64,000 nucleotides of DNA from Odobenus rosmarus divergens (GCF_000321225.1 NW_004450477.1:1619864-1683863); one strand, 5' to 3'. Shown: positions 34,821 to 46,487, counted from the stretch's first letter. Notes: a model not told the origin generated them from the sequence alone. Program-made: numbers and translations.

Positions 34821-35379
34821 AGAAGTCCTAGGAAGCAGATCCTCAGGCTAGGGCTCCAGAGTTGAATGAGACCAGCCAAAAGACACCAAAGGCTCCATTA
34901 CCGGTGGTAAATAGAGTGGTGACAATCCCAGGCATGCTGTGGCAGCCCCATTATTAAGACTTTCACCTGTGATAAACTGCAGCATAATACAGGTCATGAA
35001 AGAGGGTGCCTTGGATTATGCAGTATCTCCAGCATTTGGGAGACTTGAGGGTAATCATCATTAAGTATGATGAAATCGGCTTGTTAGTGTTTAGTGCAAT
35101 TGAAGCTCTAAAGGAAGAAAGTCACAAGCACGCTCATGCTCTTACAAATTCACCACCTCTATTCCTTTGCCTGAGGGCATTCTCTCACCACTAAAGCCAA
35201 TTTGCCCTTCTGTGTAGTAAGCTGAAAGTGCTGGGAATTATCTCCAGGAACAGCATTCAACCCATGATCAACAGGAACTGGTATATAAATACCCCAGCTC
35301 TCCCACCTCTTGGATGTCTCTGAGACACATGTTTCATGCTGGCTGCCAGTTTTTCCTTATTCACCTTAAGCTCCAATAG

Positions 35380-35515
35380 CCCACAGTGATTACTGGCTTG
35401 ATAATACACTTCTTATTGGTTGGCCTCCATCCCTGTCTCACTTCCCAGTGTTTATGTCCTAAATTCCTGTTCTTGTCTCAAGGTCTGCTTTGGGAGACAC
35501 CTGAACTAAATCAAA
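35380..35515. repeat. Unresolved interspersed repeat, copy B
   Basis: Second, diverged copy of the element at 34648-34820, in the same orientation and about 730 bp further right. The sequence between them (34821-35379) is not recognised. The pair could be two LTRs with an internal remnant or a local duplication of an old repeat. Confidence 0.45.
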
Positions 35516-36119
35516 TGGTTTTATCCTCATTAATATGACTTCTCTGGTGTTGCAGCTAAAGAACCAGGCAAAGCCATAAGGAAGGTGCAGAATCCAATCA
35601 GATAGCATTTAAATATTTGTAAGAGTTTGGGCCCTGTCAGGTTAGAAAAATATTAAATGAATTCAAAATAGGTTCAAGAGATAAAGAGATTAGTTGAATC
35701 CTATCAACTGGTAAAGCAATTACAAGGAAGAAGAATTGGATTTTGTCCAATTCTTTTAGAACTGAATCTTAGGGACTTGAGTGGGCTGAGAGCCTACTCC
35801 TCTTGTCAGGACCTATTAGAGCCACTATACAGAGAATTCATGATGCCGCAGGGCCTTGGCAGTGTCTTAGGACAATAAACCTATGATCCAAACAAAAATA
35901 CCAGCAGATATGCAACCTTATCCATCCGGGAAGGTCTTAGTAGAGTAATCCCAATTTACTGGGTCAAAATTTTCCTTTTTGTTCTCCCCTCCCCACTAAG
36001 GGAAAATTTAGATTAAAGGAGAGAGATGAAAAAGAAGATCAAATATATAATATTCTTATATTAAATGTTAGAAAAACATATGCATAATTGGCATTAAGAG
36101 TATAATAATTAAGAGAATA
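35516..36119. other. Non-coding AT-rich spacer
   Basis: Unique sequence before the L1 5' end. No gene is seen. Confidence 0.4.
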
Positions 36120-37102
36120 GAAGATCAATGAGGTTCAAAATGGTGGTATAGGAAAATCCTGAACTCACCTCCTCTCATGGACACAGCAAATCTATAGCTA
36201 CATATGGAACAGTTCCCTCTGAAAAATACCTGAAGACTAGCTGAACAGCTCCTCCACAGCAAAGGTTAAATGGGTCACATCAAGGCCAGTAGGAGAGACA
36301 GAGACATAGTCTCACCAAAAAACCCATCCCCCTGGCATGGCTACCCACAATCTCACAAATAAAAAGCTTCTCCCTGAGGAACAAGGGGTTTGTGTCCCAC
36401 ATCAGGCACCCCAACTCTTGGGACCTGAACCAGAGACACAAGCCCTCAAAATGTCTGGCTTCAAAAACCAACAGGGCTTACCTCTGCAAGAACCAAAGCG
36501 GTGTAGGGAACTGAGATCCTGCTCTTCAAGGGCTCACACACAGACTCACTTGCCCCAAGACCCATCCTTGGGCCATGCCCCATCCCTGCACTCTCTTACT
36601 CCCCTGCTAAAACCAGTCAACATGCCTCAGTCCTGCATTCTCCTACTGCCTCCCTAAAGCTGGAAGGCATGTGCGGTACGCACAGGGGATGCCCCTTGAT
36701 TGCCTGGCTCTAGGGGCCTGGAGGGCTTGTGTTTCTAGGCCTCACAGGATTGAAACAATCAGAGAAACAGTTCTTGGCAGATTACCACCCCCTGGGAACC
36801 AAAGAGAGAGCAGACGTAAACACACACCAGCCTTCCTATGAAAAAGGCCTATTTACTTGTGCTGGAGCTTCAGCCTGAGGAATAGGCTTCGAGTTTGTTA
36901 CACATCTAGAGGCTACAGAGGTACTCTCAGGAAATGTAGGTCAGGAGATGCCATCTTTGCACTCTCCCTTGGCCTCACTACAACTTACTGGTATGTCCCA
37001 GAAAGGAGCTTTTGCACTCATCTGGAGCCCCAGTTGTTTCAACCATCACCCAGATTGCCTGGTCTGGAGACCAGCAGGGTTTAGGACTGTGGTCCCACAG
37101 GA

Positions 37103-37128
37103 TTATATATATATATATATATATATAT
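37103..37128. repeat. (AT)13 microsatellite
   Basis: Thirteen uninterrupted AT dinucleotides inside the L1 5' UTR region. They produce the run of alternating Tyr and Ile in several overlapping chance frames. Confidence 0.95.
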
Positions 37129-37559
37129 GCATACTTTAAAAGCTGCTGCCTGAGGGTCTGGCTTCCAATCAGCCTGAATCTAGGTGCTGACTGAGATCCC
37201 TTCCCTTTGGAACACTGAAAGGTCTTCCTCAACAACTGGGAGCTAGCAAGAATAAATCAGTCTGCTTAGACAACCACAAAGTTTCAAGAGACAACCAAGA
37301 GCTAGGGCAAGGTTGCATGATAAGTTTCATCTCCTAAACAAGGCCACTCCCTCAAGAATGGAAAAGGTGGCTGTTTTACCTAATACACAGAAACAAATAA
37401 AGAGTTGAGCAAAATGAAGATACAGATGAATATGTTCCAAATGAAAGAACAGGATAAAAAACTCAACAACAATAAAAAAAAATCGTAATGAAATAGAGGT
37501 TAAATAATTTACCTTAAAAGAATTCAAAATAATGGTCATAATGCTGCTTACCAAACTTG

Positions 37560-37775
37560 GGAGGAGAATGGATGAACACAGTGGGAATTTCAACAAAGAT
37601 AGAAAATATAAGGAAGTAACAAACAGAAGTCAAAGAGCTGAAGAATACAATAACAGAACTGCAAAATACCCTGGAAGGGTTCAACAGCAGACTAGATGAA
37701 GCAGAAGAAAGGATCAGCAATCTAGAAGACAGGGCAGTGGAACACACCCAATCAGAGCAGCCAAAAGAAGAAAGT
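37560..37775 (+). pseudogene. L1 ORF1 coiled-coil remnant
   Basis: One plus-strand frame (codon starts at 37632 and every third base) reads KELKNTITELQN and TLEGFNSRLDEAEERISNLE, the heptad-rich coiled coil of the LINE-1 ORF1 RNA-binding protein. The RNA-recognition and C-terminal domains are missing because the element is deleted directly after this point. No intact start codon leads into it. Confidence 0.85.
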
Positions 37776-37785
37776 AATTTTTAAA

Positions 37786-38410
37786 AATGAATATAGCTTA
37801 TGTGGAATCTAAAACACACACCCACAAAAATCAAAACTCATAGATACCAAGAATAGATTGGTGATTGCCAGAGAGGAGGGGGGTGTGGGGTGGGTGAAAG
37901 GGGTGGAAGGGGTCAAGAGGTACAAATAAATGTTCAGTTATAAAATAAACAAGTCACGGGGATGTAATGTACAGCATGATAACTACAGTCAATATTGCAT
38001 TGCAGGGCGCCTGGGTGGCTCAGTTGTTAAGTGTCTGCCTTCGGCTCAGGTCATGATCTCAGGGTCCTGGGATTGAGCCCTGCGTCGGGCTCCCTGCTCA
38101 GCAGGGAGCCTGCTTCTCCTCTGCCCCTCCCCCTGCTTGTGCTCTCTCTATTGCTGTCTCTCTCTCTCTCTCAAATAAATAAAATCTTTAAAAATAATAA
38201 TAATATTGCATTGCATATTTGAAAGTTTCTAAGAGGGTAAATCGTAAAAGTTCTCATCACAAGAAAAAAATGTATAACTTCATATGGTGATGAATCATAA
38301 CTATACTTATAGTGGTGATCATTTTACAATGTATACAAATATTGAGCCATTATGTTGTACACCTAAAGCTAATATGTTACATGTCAATTTTACCTCAATT
38401 TAAAAAAAAT
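37786..38410 (+). mobile_element. L1 LINE 3' UTR joined to the ORF1 part
   Basis: From TATAGCTTATGTGGAATCTA (end of ORF2) the sequence runs through TGGGGTGGGTGAAAGGGGTG, GATGTAATGTACAGCATGAT and TATGTTGTACACCTAAAGCT to an A-rich tail at 38400-38430. This is the 3' UTR of an L1MA-type element in the same orientation as the 5' part. A SINE at 38005-38201 interrupts it. Confidence 0.88.
38005..38201 (+). mobile_element. Can-SINE with perfect target duplication
   Basis: Near-consensus head GGGCGCCTGGGTGGCTCAGT and body, an (AC/TC)-rich middle and a tail AAATAAATAAAATCTTTAAA. Flanked on both sides by the identical 14-mer AATATTGCATTGCA (37991-38004 and 38202-38215). The perfect duplication makes it one of the youngest insertions in the window. 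Confidence 0.98.
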
Positions 38411-38664
38411 TTTAAAAACAAATTAAAAAAAGGTCAGTCTGATGAATCTTGTGATTCCTATTTGAAATGTACACTTAAGTAATCCACTTATACTTGTAAT
38501 TTCAAATGGAAATACAAAAGAATTATGAGCTTATAAGCAATACTGAGACATTTAGAATAATTAATATGTATAGATTCTTCATGTTTATAAATATAATTTA
38601 ATAACTTTAAAAATAGGTTGAATGCCTAGAAAGACATTTGTTCTGATACTTCAACTGCTTTTTA

Positions 38665-38845
38665 TTATTTTATTTTCTTAGAGAGGTGGGAGAGGGGCAG
38701 AAGGAGAGGAAGAGGGAGAATCTTAAGCAGGCTCCATGCCCAGCATGGAGCCCAATGCAGGGCTCGATCTCACAACCCTGAGATCATGACCTGAGCTGAA
38801 ATCAAGAGTTGGACACTTAACCGACTGAATCACCCAGGTGCCCCT
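38665..38845 (-). mobile_element. Can-SINE, older subtype, minus strand
   Basis: The plus strand contains GAAATCAAGAGTTGGACACT and ends TCACCCAGGTGCCCC, the subtype with the CTCTTGATTTC body. Flanks AACTGCTTTTTAT (38653-38665) and AACTGCTTTTTAA (38848-38860) are the target duplication. Confidence 0.94.
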
Positions 38846-38879
38846 TAACTGCTTTTTAAAAATCAAATATATTAACTTT

Positions 38880-39073
38880 ATTTTTTTAAAGATTTTATTT
38901 ATTTATATGACAGAGAGGGAGAGAGACCACAAGCAGGGGGAGTAGCAGAGGGAGAGGGAGAAGCAGGCTCCCACCTGAGCAGAGAGCCCTACATGGGGCT
39001 CAATCCCAGGACCCTGGGATCATGACCTGAGCCGAAGGCAGACGCTTGATTGACTGCGTCACCCAGGTGTCCC
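38880..39073 (-). mobile_element. Can-SINE, younger subtype, minus strand
   Basis: TTTTTTTAAAGATTTTATTT to CACCCAGGTGTCCC. Flanked by the identical TATATTAACTTT at 38868-38879 and 39074-39085. It lies only about 35 bp from the previous SINE in the same orientation but is an independent insertion with its own duplication. Confidence 0.96.
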
Positions 39074-39085
39074 TATATTAACTTT

Positions 39086-42000
39086 CTATAAACTCCTTGA
39101 AATTAATTTTCAAAAGAGTAGATTTGTAAATAGAATCATTAGACTTGTAAGTTTAAAAACTAGATTTGGATTTGCAACTTTAATAAATTATTAATTTTTA
39201 AAAATCAAAGCAAGTACAAAGTCTTTTCAATGAACAAAAGCTACTTTTGAGGACAACCAAAAGACTCACCCTTTAAAAGGTTAGAATGCAGTGAGCCTGT
39301 GTTTAAAACCCACTGTATTACTTCGGATCCTAAAAGGGGGCAGTCTAGCAGCCACAAACCCCATAAATCACCAGCTCTTCTCAATGATTTGTGTTTTCAA
39401 CGCTTTCACCCTCTTGTCTGAATTGCATCTATTTACTGCCTGATTCCTTTTGAAATTATTTTCATATTCCTGTCAGAGCCAGAACTGTCGGAGATATTAA
39501 AATGACCTTTAGTTGGATTTTGCAGCTGTGTGATCTGTAGCCCCAGTACATAGCCATGCTGTTAACCTCTACACCTGAACCATTCACAAGGTCAAGAGAA
39601 TGGAGAACTTTGTTTCTCCATTGCTTCTTTCCTCTCCCCACCTTAAAAGAATCAGAATCACGTCCTTGGTCTATCTCTCTATTATCCTGATTAACTGAAT
39701 ATTCAGTTATATGAGGTACAAGTATCAATGTCTTTAAATAAATAAAACTGCTTTAAGTTCGGGGCTTGGGGGGTGGGTCAAGATTTTTTGTTGTTTTTTT
39801 TCTTTGTTTTACTTTAATGACTTACCTAAAACATTTTCTTACCTTATTAAATGGAATCTTTTGGTGAGTTTCCTAGAAAGTTACAGGGCATTTTCCAGGT
39901 AAATAAAAGAAGATAGGGCATTGCCCTATTTTTCTAAGTTGTACTAAATAGCAATGGTTGAATTTACTTTACATAAATGGTCTTCTCAAAGAAAGTAAGT
40001 AAAATGCTCAGGCTTTAAAAATGTTGGCTACTGTTTACTGCCATAAATCAGTCAGAAACTGAGATCAAAAGACCCAAACATTCCATCTATCTAAGTCACT
40101 GCCATTCTCGTACATAAGCCAGAAGCAGCAAGCTGTTGAGACTCCTCCATCTGCCCCATCCCAAACCTAAGCCCAAATCCTGGGGCTGACATCCTCACCT
40201 GCAATCTCAGTTCCTCGGAAAGCCTATGACTTAAACTTAGAAATGTCCCTTTCGTGCTTACTGCTTCCCAAACCAGATCCTGCTCCTTCATTTTCAACAG
40301 ATGAGCCCACCTACTTCTCCAAGAAAATAAAGACCATACCTTCTCCTCTCCTGTACAGCCATGCAGCTAACGTGTCTTGAGCATCTGCTATATGCCAGGT
40401 GGTATGCTAGAAAATATATGCCTGAGAGAAAAATAAGCGTAGTCCCTGCCTTCCAGAAATGCATCATCTAGTGAAGAGGAGGACGTGGGAAAAAATAACT
40501 AAAACAAAATACAGTAAGTATAGCTGAAGAAGATGGGACCATGATTCATAACAAGCAGAGCTTTTATTAAAAAAAAAAAGCAAGTGGAAGTATGAGATAT
40601 AGTTACCTGGGATTTTTCCCGGAATTCATTCTACTTCCTATATTCTAACTTATTATTATTTCCCTGTCCTTTGTCTAGGACTTCTCCCTGATTCTGTTTA
40701 GGAAACTGTAAATGCAATATACATTCTAAACTATCTTCAAAATTCAAATTAATCTAATGAGTTACAATGGTGCTTAAGACCTTAGTTCTTGGGATGGTGG
40801 TTCGCTGCTGACTTATTTATCGTACAGTGTGAGTTAGCACAAAATAAATAGGGCCTTTTCAAGACAAGAGAATCACAGTGGCCTCAGTTCAGCAATGACC
40901 ATTTTTAGTGACAGGAATATATATGGGAACAGAAAGATGGTCACGAATTGATGACCTTAACCTTGAACCAGAGTTTAAAAAAAAACTCTAAAATTGCATT
41001 CTGTCTTTGCTAATGACACAGATCATAACTTCAGGCAATAAAACTTCATTTATCAGCCTTTCCTTTCTAGTCCACTGGAAGTCCCACCTCTACCAACTAC
41101 TCCGTGACACCAAGCAAGTCTCTTGAATACTAAAAAGATCATAAGAACCTGCCTAACTCATGGAAATATTATGGAAATCAAATCACATAATAGATCTAAA
41201 ATGTTTTGAAAGTTTTAAAAATACTATATATAGGCAACGTATGATATTATTATTATTATTATTAGTGTAATAGTCATATGTATAAGAGCCTGAAACAGCA
41301 TGATTGAGGGAGTTGATTTTGAAACCAGTTGAAAGTAAAAGTCACACAAAACCACGGAGTCTAAGAGAAAGAAAATAGACCTTGAAAAATGATCAGATTC
41401 TTTGAAAGGAAGAGATTTGCCCCCGTTTCCAATATGGAGAACCAAGTGTTCTCTATCAGTCAAGTTTCTATCAGTCTTAAATAATTTAGTACAGCAAAGC
41501 CAAGTTCTAGGTTACTGATCTCTTCTTGGACCATTCCAGAAATGTAGAAGTATCCAGGTCCCCATAGGATCCCAGGAATATATGGTGCATCCCTCCAACT
41601 GTCCTAGGCATTTACATTCCATCTCTCTTAAAATAACTTTTATCAAGTCTAAAACATTGTCATTTTTTAAGTCTAAAACATTACTGAATATAAGACGTTA
41701 TTTTTTATATACACTACAAAAGAAAGCTCTATTAAGTTATGACATGCCATGACACATCCCAATTTCAGTGATTCTAAAATGCAAAAAAGTTTGTCTTAGA
41801 ATCAATGAAGATAGTAATTCTTCCTTATTATAAAAGTAATCCATATTTGTTGAAAAACTGGAAAAGACAATGTATTCACAGAAACATAGCTATAGGAAAC
41901 AGAAGAGCTAGATGAAATAAACAGCTTGTGTAACGGAAAACCCAGAGGAAGGACAGAAGTTAGGGTTGGTTTCATTCAGGGACTGAAGGCTACTCAAGAG

Positions 42001-42299
42001 CAATTTTTTTCCCATCTCTCTGTTCTGCCTTCCGTGGGGTGCATCTTGCAGCTTCCCGGCTGTCCCCCCACTCCACCCTGGAGATAAGGTTGCTGTCCTA
42101 GCACTCCAGGGAAGAATTCCAAAATTCACCTGCACTGCTGGGGCATTGGGGTCACCTCACCCCCCTGAACTGTGGTTGTTGGTAGAAAACTGACAATGTT
42201 CATGAAAAGCTCTTGGACTGCCTGGGGAAAAGAGCAACACCCAACCAGAAAATCTGCCTATTGCCAGGAAGAAAGAGGGGTGGGAATTGCTTGAAAGCT
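39086..42299. other. Non-coding sequence with old repeat traces
   Basis: Mostly unique. About 40365-40460 (ATCTGCTATATGCCAGGTGG, TAGTCCCTGCCTTCCAGAAA) follows a common mammalian ancient-repeat phrase, family not resolved. About 41065-41270 is a MIR-like stretch on the plus strand that ends in a (TTA)9 tract at 41240-41267. No coding gene is seen. Confidence 0.45.
41065..41270 (+). mobile_element. MIR SINE, diverged, with (TTA)n end
   Basis: AGTCCCACCTCTACCAACTA, AAGAACCTGCCTAACTCATG and AATGTTTTGAAAGTTTTAAA match the MIR order. A TTA microsatellite follows at 41240-41267. Confidence 0.55.
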
Positions 42300-42712
42300 G
42301 TGGTGGTTAATTTGATGTGTCCTTTTGTCTAGGCTATGAGGCTCAGTTGTTTGGCCAAACACTAGTCTAGATGTGGCTGCGAGAGTATTTTTTAGATGGG
42401 ATTAAAGTAGACTAACCACCCCCCCCCATTATGTTGGGAGACCTCATCCAATGAGTTGAAGGCTTCAAGAGAAATGACTGAGGTTTCCCAGAGAAGAAGG
42501 AATTCCCCTCAAGACTGCAACATCAACTCTTACCTGAGTCTTCAGCCTGCTGGCTCACCATCTAGATTTCGGACTTGGCAGCCTCCATGATCATCCTGCA
42601 ATTGTGGAAGCCAATTCCTTAAAACCTCTCTCTCTCTTTCTCTCCCTCTGTCTCCTCTCTGTCTCTCTGTCTCTCTCTATATATATCTATATATAAATAT
42701 AGATCAAACTGA
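42300..42712 (+). mobile_element. Old interspersed repeat with CT microsatellite, family unresolved
   Basis: GTGGTTAATTTGATGTGTCC at the start, CCTCATCCAATGAGTTGAAG in the middle and CCAATTCCTTAAAACCTCTC running into (CT)n and (TA)n at 42625-42710 follow a well-known mammalian interspersed repeat. I know the text but cannot give the family name safely. Its final CCCTGACTAATACAG end is missing. Confidence 0.6.
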
Positions 42713-44519
42713 AAAGTATAAAAGAGACTAGAAATTCTCTGTAATCCAGAAATACCACCACGAAAATATTTTCTCCAACTTTATTTATGTATTTACTTTC
42801 CTATGTATAGAAACATATGGCAACATTTTACTCAAATGACACCATACTGGCTATACAAGATTCAAAACTTTGAATCTTGTTTCTGTCCCTTAATATATTA
42901 AGTATCATTTTTCCATGCTCTTAAAGATTTGAACATTTTTTAGCAGTTAGCAAATAATCCATCACATAATTGAGCTACAATATGTTATATAATATGTTAG
43001 CTATTTTACTATATCTAGGCTTTTTGATGATTTCATCGTATTCTTTAAATACACAGCACTTTCTCCCTGCATGTAAAGCCAACTAGGTGCTGCCTCTGGG
43101 ATCTAAAGTCTCTAGAAGTCAGGGTCAGAAGTGTTGCATTTGGCAGATGTACACTTATTTCCAAACTCATCAAGTTGTATACATTAAATATGTACAGTTT
43201 TTTGTATGTCAAAAAAAAACTGTTGCACTTCGTTCCACTTGGTGCAGGCTGGAGGTCATTATGAATAAAGAGCTTGTTGCCAATTCAGCCTTAGCCAGAG
43301 TGAGTCTGACCTGGCATCAAAAAATACCATGATTCTGGAGATAGCCACAAAAATCTCTACCCACCATAAAGGTCTTTGTGGCAGTGATGTGGGCTCCTGG
43401 TCCCTGATTCTATGTCATCATCACTATGAAGAGCATGCATCTGTTTGCAATTAACATAGCAATGTTTTCGACTTGTCCAAAATTTGCTTAATCCTGTAAG
43501 TTCCTCAAAAGAATGAAAATAAAAAAGAAAATGAAAGGAGGAAGAGGAGGTGTGAACAGGCTTGTCTGGCATCTAAGAGGAGCGCATCCTGCACTCTGCC
43601 TACTCCTTCACACTACGAATTATGAGATAGAACTAAATGTGCACTCATGAGTGGTGAACAGAATGGATGTTCTTGGAGAACAAAGAGACACATGGTAGCA
43701 TGGCAAACCACATTAGTGTTTCTCGAAACACAATTGACTGGGGAGTTTCAGGGCCTGACTCTCCTCCCGCTGCAGATCTCTCTCCTCATCCATTATCCTC
43801 ACTGACAGAGGGCCTGGTCCGAGTCCCCAGAGCCAATGACAGCTCCCAGCAGCTGGATTGTCGGAGACATTTAAGTGGCATTTTTTCCCAATTACTCTTC
43901 TCAGACTTTAGATGGGAGAAAATACATTTTGTGAAACGGTGATGGTAATGGCAAGAATTAATTTGTGGATGTGGTTAAATGCAATTTTAGCAGTGCCTGA
44001 AATGCACCATATGCTGGGCACTTCCCTGGTACAGACAGCTATTGTCTTTAGGAAATTGATTTCTGGGTCTCATGTTCTATTATTTTAATATATTTTCTAG
44101 ATTTCCTTTTTACTTATTTGCTTTTTGCCATATTCTAGAAATAACCATTCCTTATGAATGCTAGCTTATATTTTTAAAACTAAACTTAAACCTTCCTACC
44201 TAAATATTGCTGGGGGACTCAGTAAGACATTTGCAGTCTCTAGTAAACCTATAAGGTGAAAGAAGAGTAAAAGGATTTTTTTCTTCTAGATACTGAAAGA
44301 ATAAAATCTGTTGTATATATGAAAGTAACTATCTCACAATAAACTTATATTAAGCTGAAATTTTAATAAAATTAATGGAGTTGCTAAATTACAAGAAATA
44401 ATATAATATGGTAAGGAAGATTTGGATTTAAAAAAAATGGAAAGGTAATTAAAATCAAGATATTTAGGAGTCTATTCTGCATATTTATGCATTCATTAAT
44501 CATTCAAAAAAAACTTTTT
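42713..44519. other. Non-coding sequence with an L1 3'-end scrap
   Basis: About 43150-43222 (AACTCATCAAGTTGTATACA, TGTATGTCAAAAAAAAACTG) resembles the last bases of an L1MA 3' UTR. The rest is unique. The 91-codon frame at 43667-43942 has no domain and is not called. Confidence 0.45.
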
Positions 44520-44707
44520 GGGGCACCTGGGTGGCTCAGTCATTAAGGGTCTGCCTTCGGCTCAGGTCATGATCCCAGGGTCCTGGGATTGAGCCCCGCA
44601 TCAGGCTCCCTGCTCATCAGGAAGCCTGCTTCTCCCTCTGCCTCTGCCCCTCTCCCTGCTCATGCACTTTCTCTCTCTCTGTCAAATAAATAAATAAAAT
44701 CTTTAAA
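44520..44707 (+). mobile_element. Can-SINE, plus strand
   Basis: GGGGCACCTGGGTGGCTCAG head, GGGATTGAGCCCCGCATC and AAATAAATAAATAAAATCTT tail. The flanking AAAAAAACTTTTT and AAAAAAACTTCTT form an A-rich imperfect duplication. Confidence 0.96.
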
Positions 44708-44734
44708 AAAAAAAACTTCTTTATCATCCATCAT

Positions 44735-44860
44735 GTCCCATACACAGTTCCATATGCTAAAGATAGAAAAGTAAACAAAATGGACAAAAATTCTTACCCT
44801 CATGGGGCTTGCATATGCAAGTGGGGAAAGACATGTCTTGCACTAAAATTAATTCCACTT
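44735..44860. repeat. Ancient repeat trace, family unresolved
   Basis: TTCTTACCCTCATGGGGCTT and ATGTCCCATACACAGTTCCA are phrases of an ancient mammalian repeat also hinted at near 40.4 kb. The assignment is weak. Confidence 0.35.
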
Positions 44861-45246
44861 TACTAAAGGAGGCAATGCTTAAGTGCTTGAGATATTATAT
44901 AATGAACTGCCACAAAACCATGAAATAAGAAATTTCAAATTTTAAACAAATATCTATTTGGTATTCTTTAATTACAAAATCTTATTTATGAGATAAATGG
45001 TTAGAAATAGAATTGCATGGAACCCGAAAATTAAACTGGCAAATTATCTCTAGATTCTTAGTAAGTGCTAGGTAAGGAATTGGGGGAAATGGCATGGTAT
45101 TAAAAGCATCCTCATAACTTAGCAAGAACATGCTTTGACAGGTCGGCAATAAACAGCGTGGCAATGGTGGTGGCCATGGTTTCACAATGTTTATGATTCC
45201 TAAAGAAGGGACATGTGTACAACAGAATGAGAAAACATTCCCAATT

Positions 45247-45496
45247 AGGGGCGCCCGGGTAGCTCAGCCTATTAAGTGTCAGATTCTTGATTTCAGCTCA
45301 AGTCATGATCCTAGGGCTGTGAGATCCAGCCCCACGTCAGGCTCCACACTGGCAATGGAGCCTACTTAAGATTCTCTCCCTCTCCCTCTGCCCTTCCCTG
45401 CCTCTAAAAGAGGAAGGAAGGAAGGAAGGAAGGAAGGAAGGAAGGAAGGAAGGAAGGAAGGAAGGAAGGAAGGAAGAAGGAAGGAAAAGAAAGAAA
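45247..45496 (+). mobile_element. Can-SINE, older subtype, with long (GGAA)n tail
   Basis: GGGGCGCCCGGGTAGCTCAG head and the GATTCTTGATTTCAGCTCAA body. The tail has expanded to about 18 GGAA units (45409-45484). Flanks GAAAACATTCCCA (45231-45243 and 45497-45509) are an exact 13-base duplication. Confidence 0.96.
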
Positions 45497-45500
45497 GAAA
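45409..45500. repeat. (GGAA)n microsatellite in SINE tail
   Basis: Tandem GGAA with one AAGAAGG slip, ending in GAAA units. It is the expanded A-tail of the surrounding SINE. Long GGAA arrays can be bound by ETS-family factors, which is established for some mammalian loci but untested here. Confidence 0.95.
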
Positions 45501-45509
45501 ACATTCCCA

Positions 45510-45940
45510 CTTGTTATGGTACACTAAAAGAAGATAGATGTCTGGCTAGAACAACAAGGTTTTTGGTGTGAAAAGATGGAATGTAGTACAAGAGAGTGCC
45601 TATCTTATAATAAACTGTATTCTAGGTAACATTTGAGAACTGACCAAAACAGTACATATAGAAAACCAGCAGAGGACAATATACTTTGAGAGAGGTCTTT
45701 CAGAATGCAAAACGAGCCTAAATGTCCAATTAAAATCCTAAGATTGTCTGCTTAGTGATGCCTTACCATTATTCAGTGGTAAGCTCGTTCTTAATCATTT
45801 TCATTTTATTATGAATAATTATAAATGTTAAGCTGTTGTGTTAATTTGTCTTAGATGAAGAGATGTATTTTAAGACTAGCCGTTGTGGGAAGGGTTGCAG
45901 ATCGAGAAATTAAAGCTACTATAAAATCTGTATCTCCAAG
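45510..45940. other. Non-coding AT-rich spacer
   Basis: Unique sequence with no gene or element that I recognise. Confidence 0.4.
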
Positions 45941-45944
45941 CTCT

Positions 45945-46340
45945 CCTGAGCTTCAGAATTATATTTAAAACACCCACTAGTCATCTCCCTGGAATCCCTT
46001 GAGCACCTCTGACTTAATGTGTCCTAAACTGAACTCTGTATCTTGTTCAATATCCCATTTCTTCATCTCAAGTAACAGTTTCTCCTTCTACTCAGACTGG
46101 CAAGCTGCAAACTTGAGGGTCTCTCTCTCTTCTTCCCTCCCTCCCTCTCTCTCTCTCCACCCCTTCTCGCACCCTACCCCCAATCCCTTCCTACTGAAGA
46201 CCACAGGCTTTGGTGATCTCTCTCCTCTTCATCACCAGGTCCTCATCAGCTTTCCTCTAAATCAGGATACCAGCCTTCTGAGTGAGCTTCCAGAACACCC
46301 TCCATTCCACGCTCGTGCCTACAAACCTGATCATAGATAC
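45945..46340 (+). mobile_element. L2 LINE fragment, diverged
   Basis: CTTAATGTGTCCTAAACTGA, CATTTCTTCATCTCAAGTAA and CAAACTTGAGGGTCTCTCTC follow the L2 coding end in the same order as the copy at 9.7-10.4 kb. The 153-codon frame at 45999-46460 lies across it and is not a gene. It also contains a CT-rich tract at about 46120-46165. Confidence 0.55.
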
Positions 46341-46487
46341 CTTTGCTCTAATACCTTTTTTGGCTTGCTTCTGCCTACGTACTCCTATAAATGCAACATT
46401 TCTTATTTCACACATGCCTATTCATTTGTAAATAATATGCATATACAACTACTGCATTAATATATTGTACACAAAAGAAAACATAAA

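Larger units (their letters stand above)
36120..37785 (+). mobile_element. L1 LINE 5' UTR and first part of ORF1
   Basis: TTCAAAATGGTGGTATAGGA, CCTGAACTCACCTCCTCTCA and ACATATGGAACAGTTCCCTC are the start of an L1MA-age 5' UTR. The element continues through the 5' UTR into coiled-coil ORF1 sequence and then jumps at about 37780 to the far end of the same kind of L1. A 5' end is rare because most L1 copies are truncated there. An (AT)13 microsatellite sits in it at 37103-37128. Confidence 0.85.

Noticed and set aside
45999..46460. 153-codon plus-strand open frame
   Set aside because: It overlaps L2-like sequence and a CT-rich tract, is low-complexity Ser/Pro-rich and has no domain.
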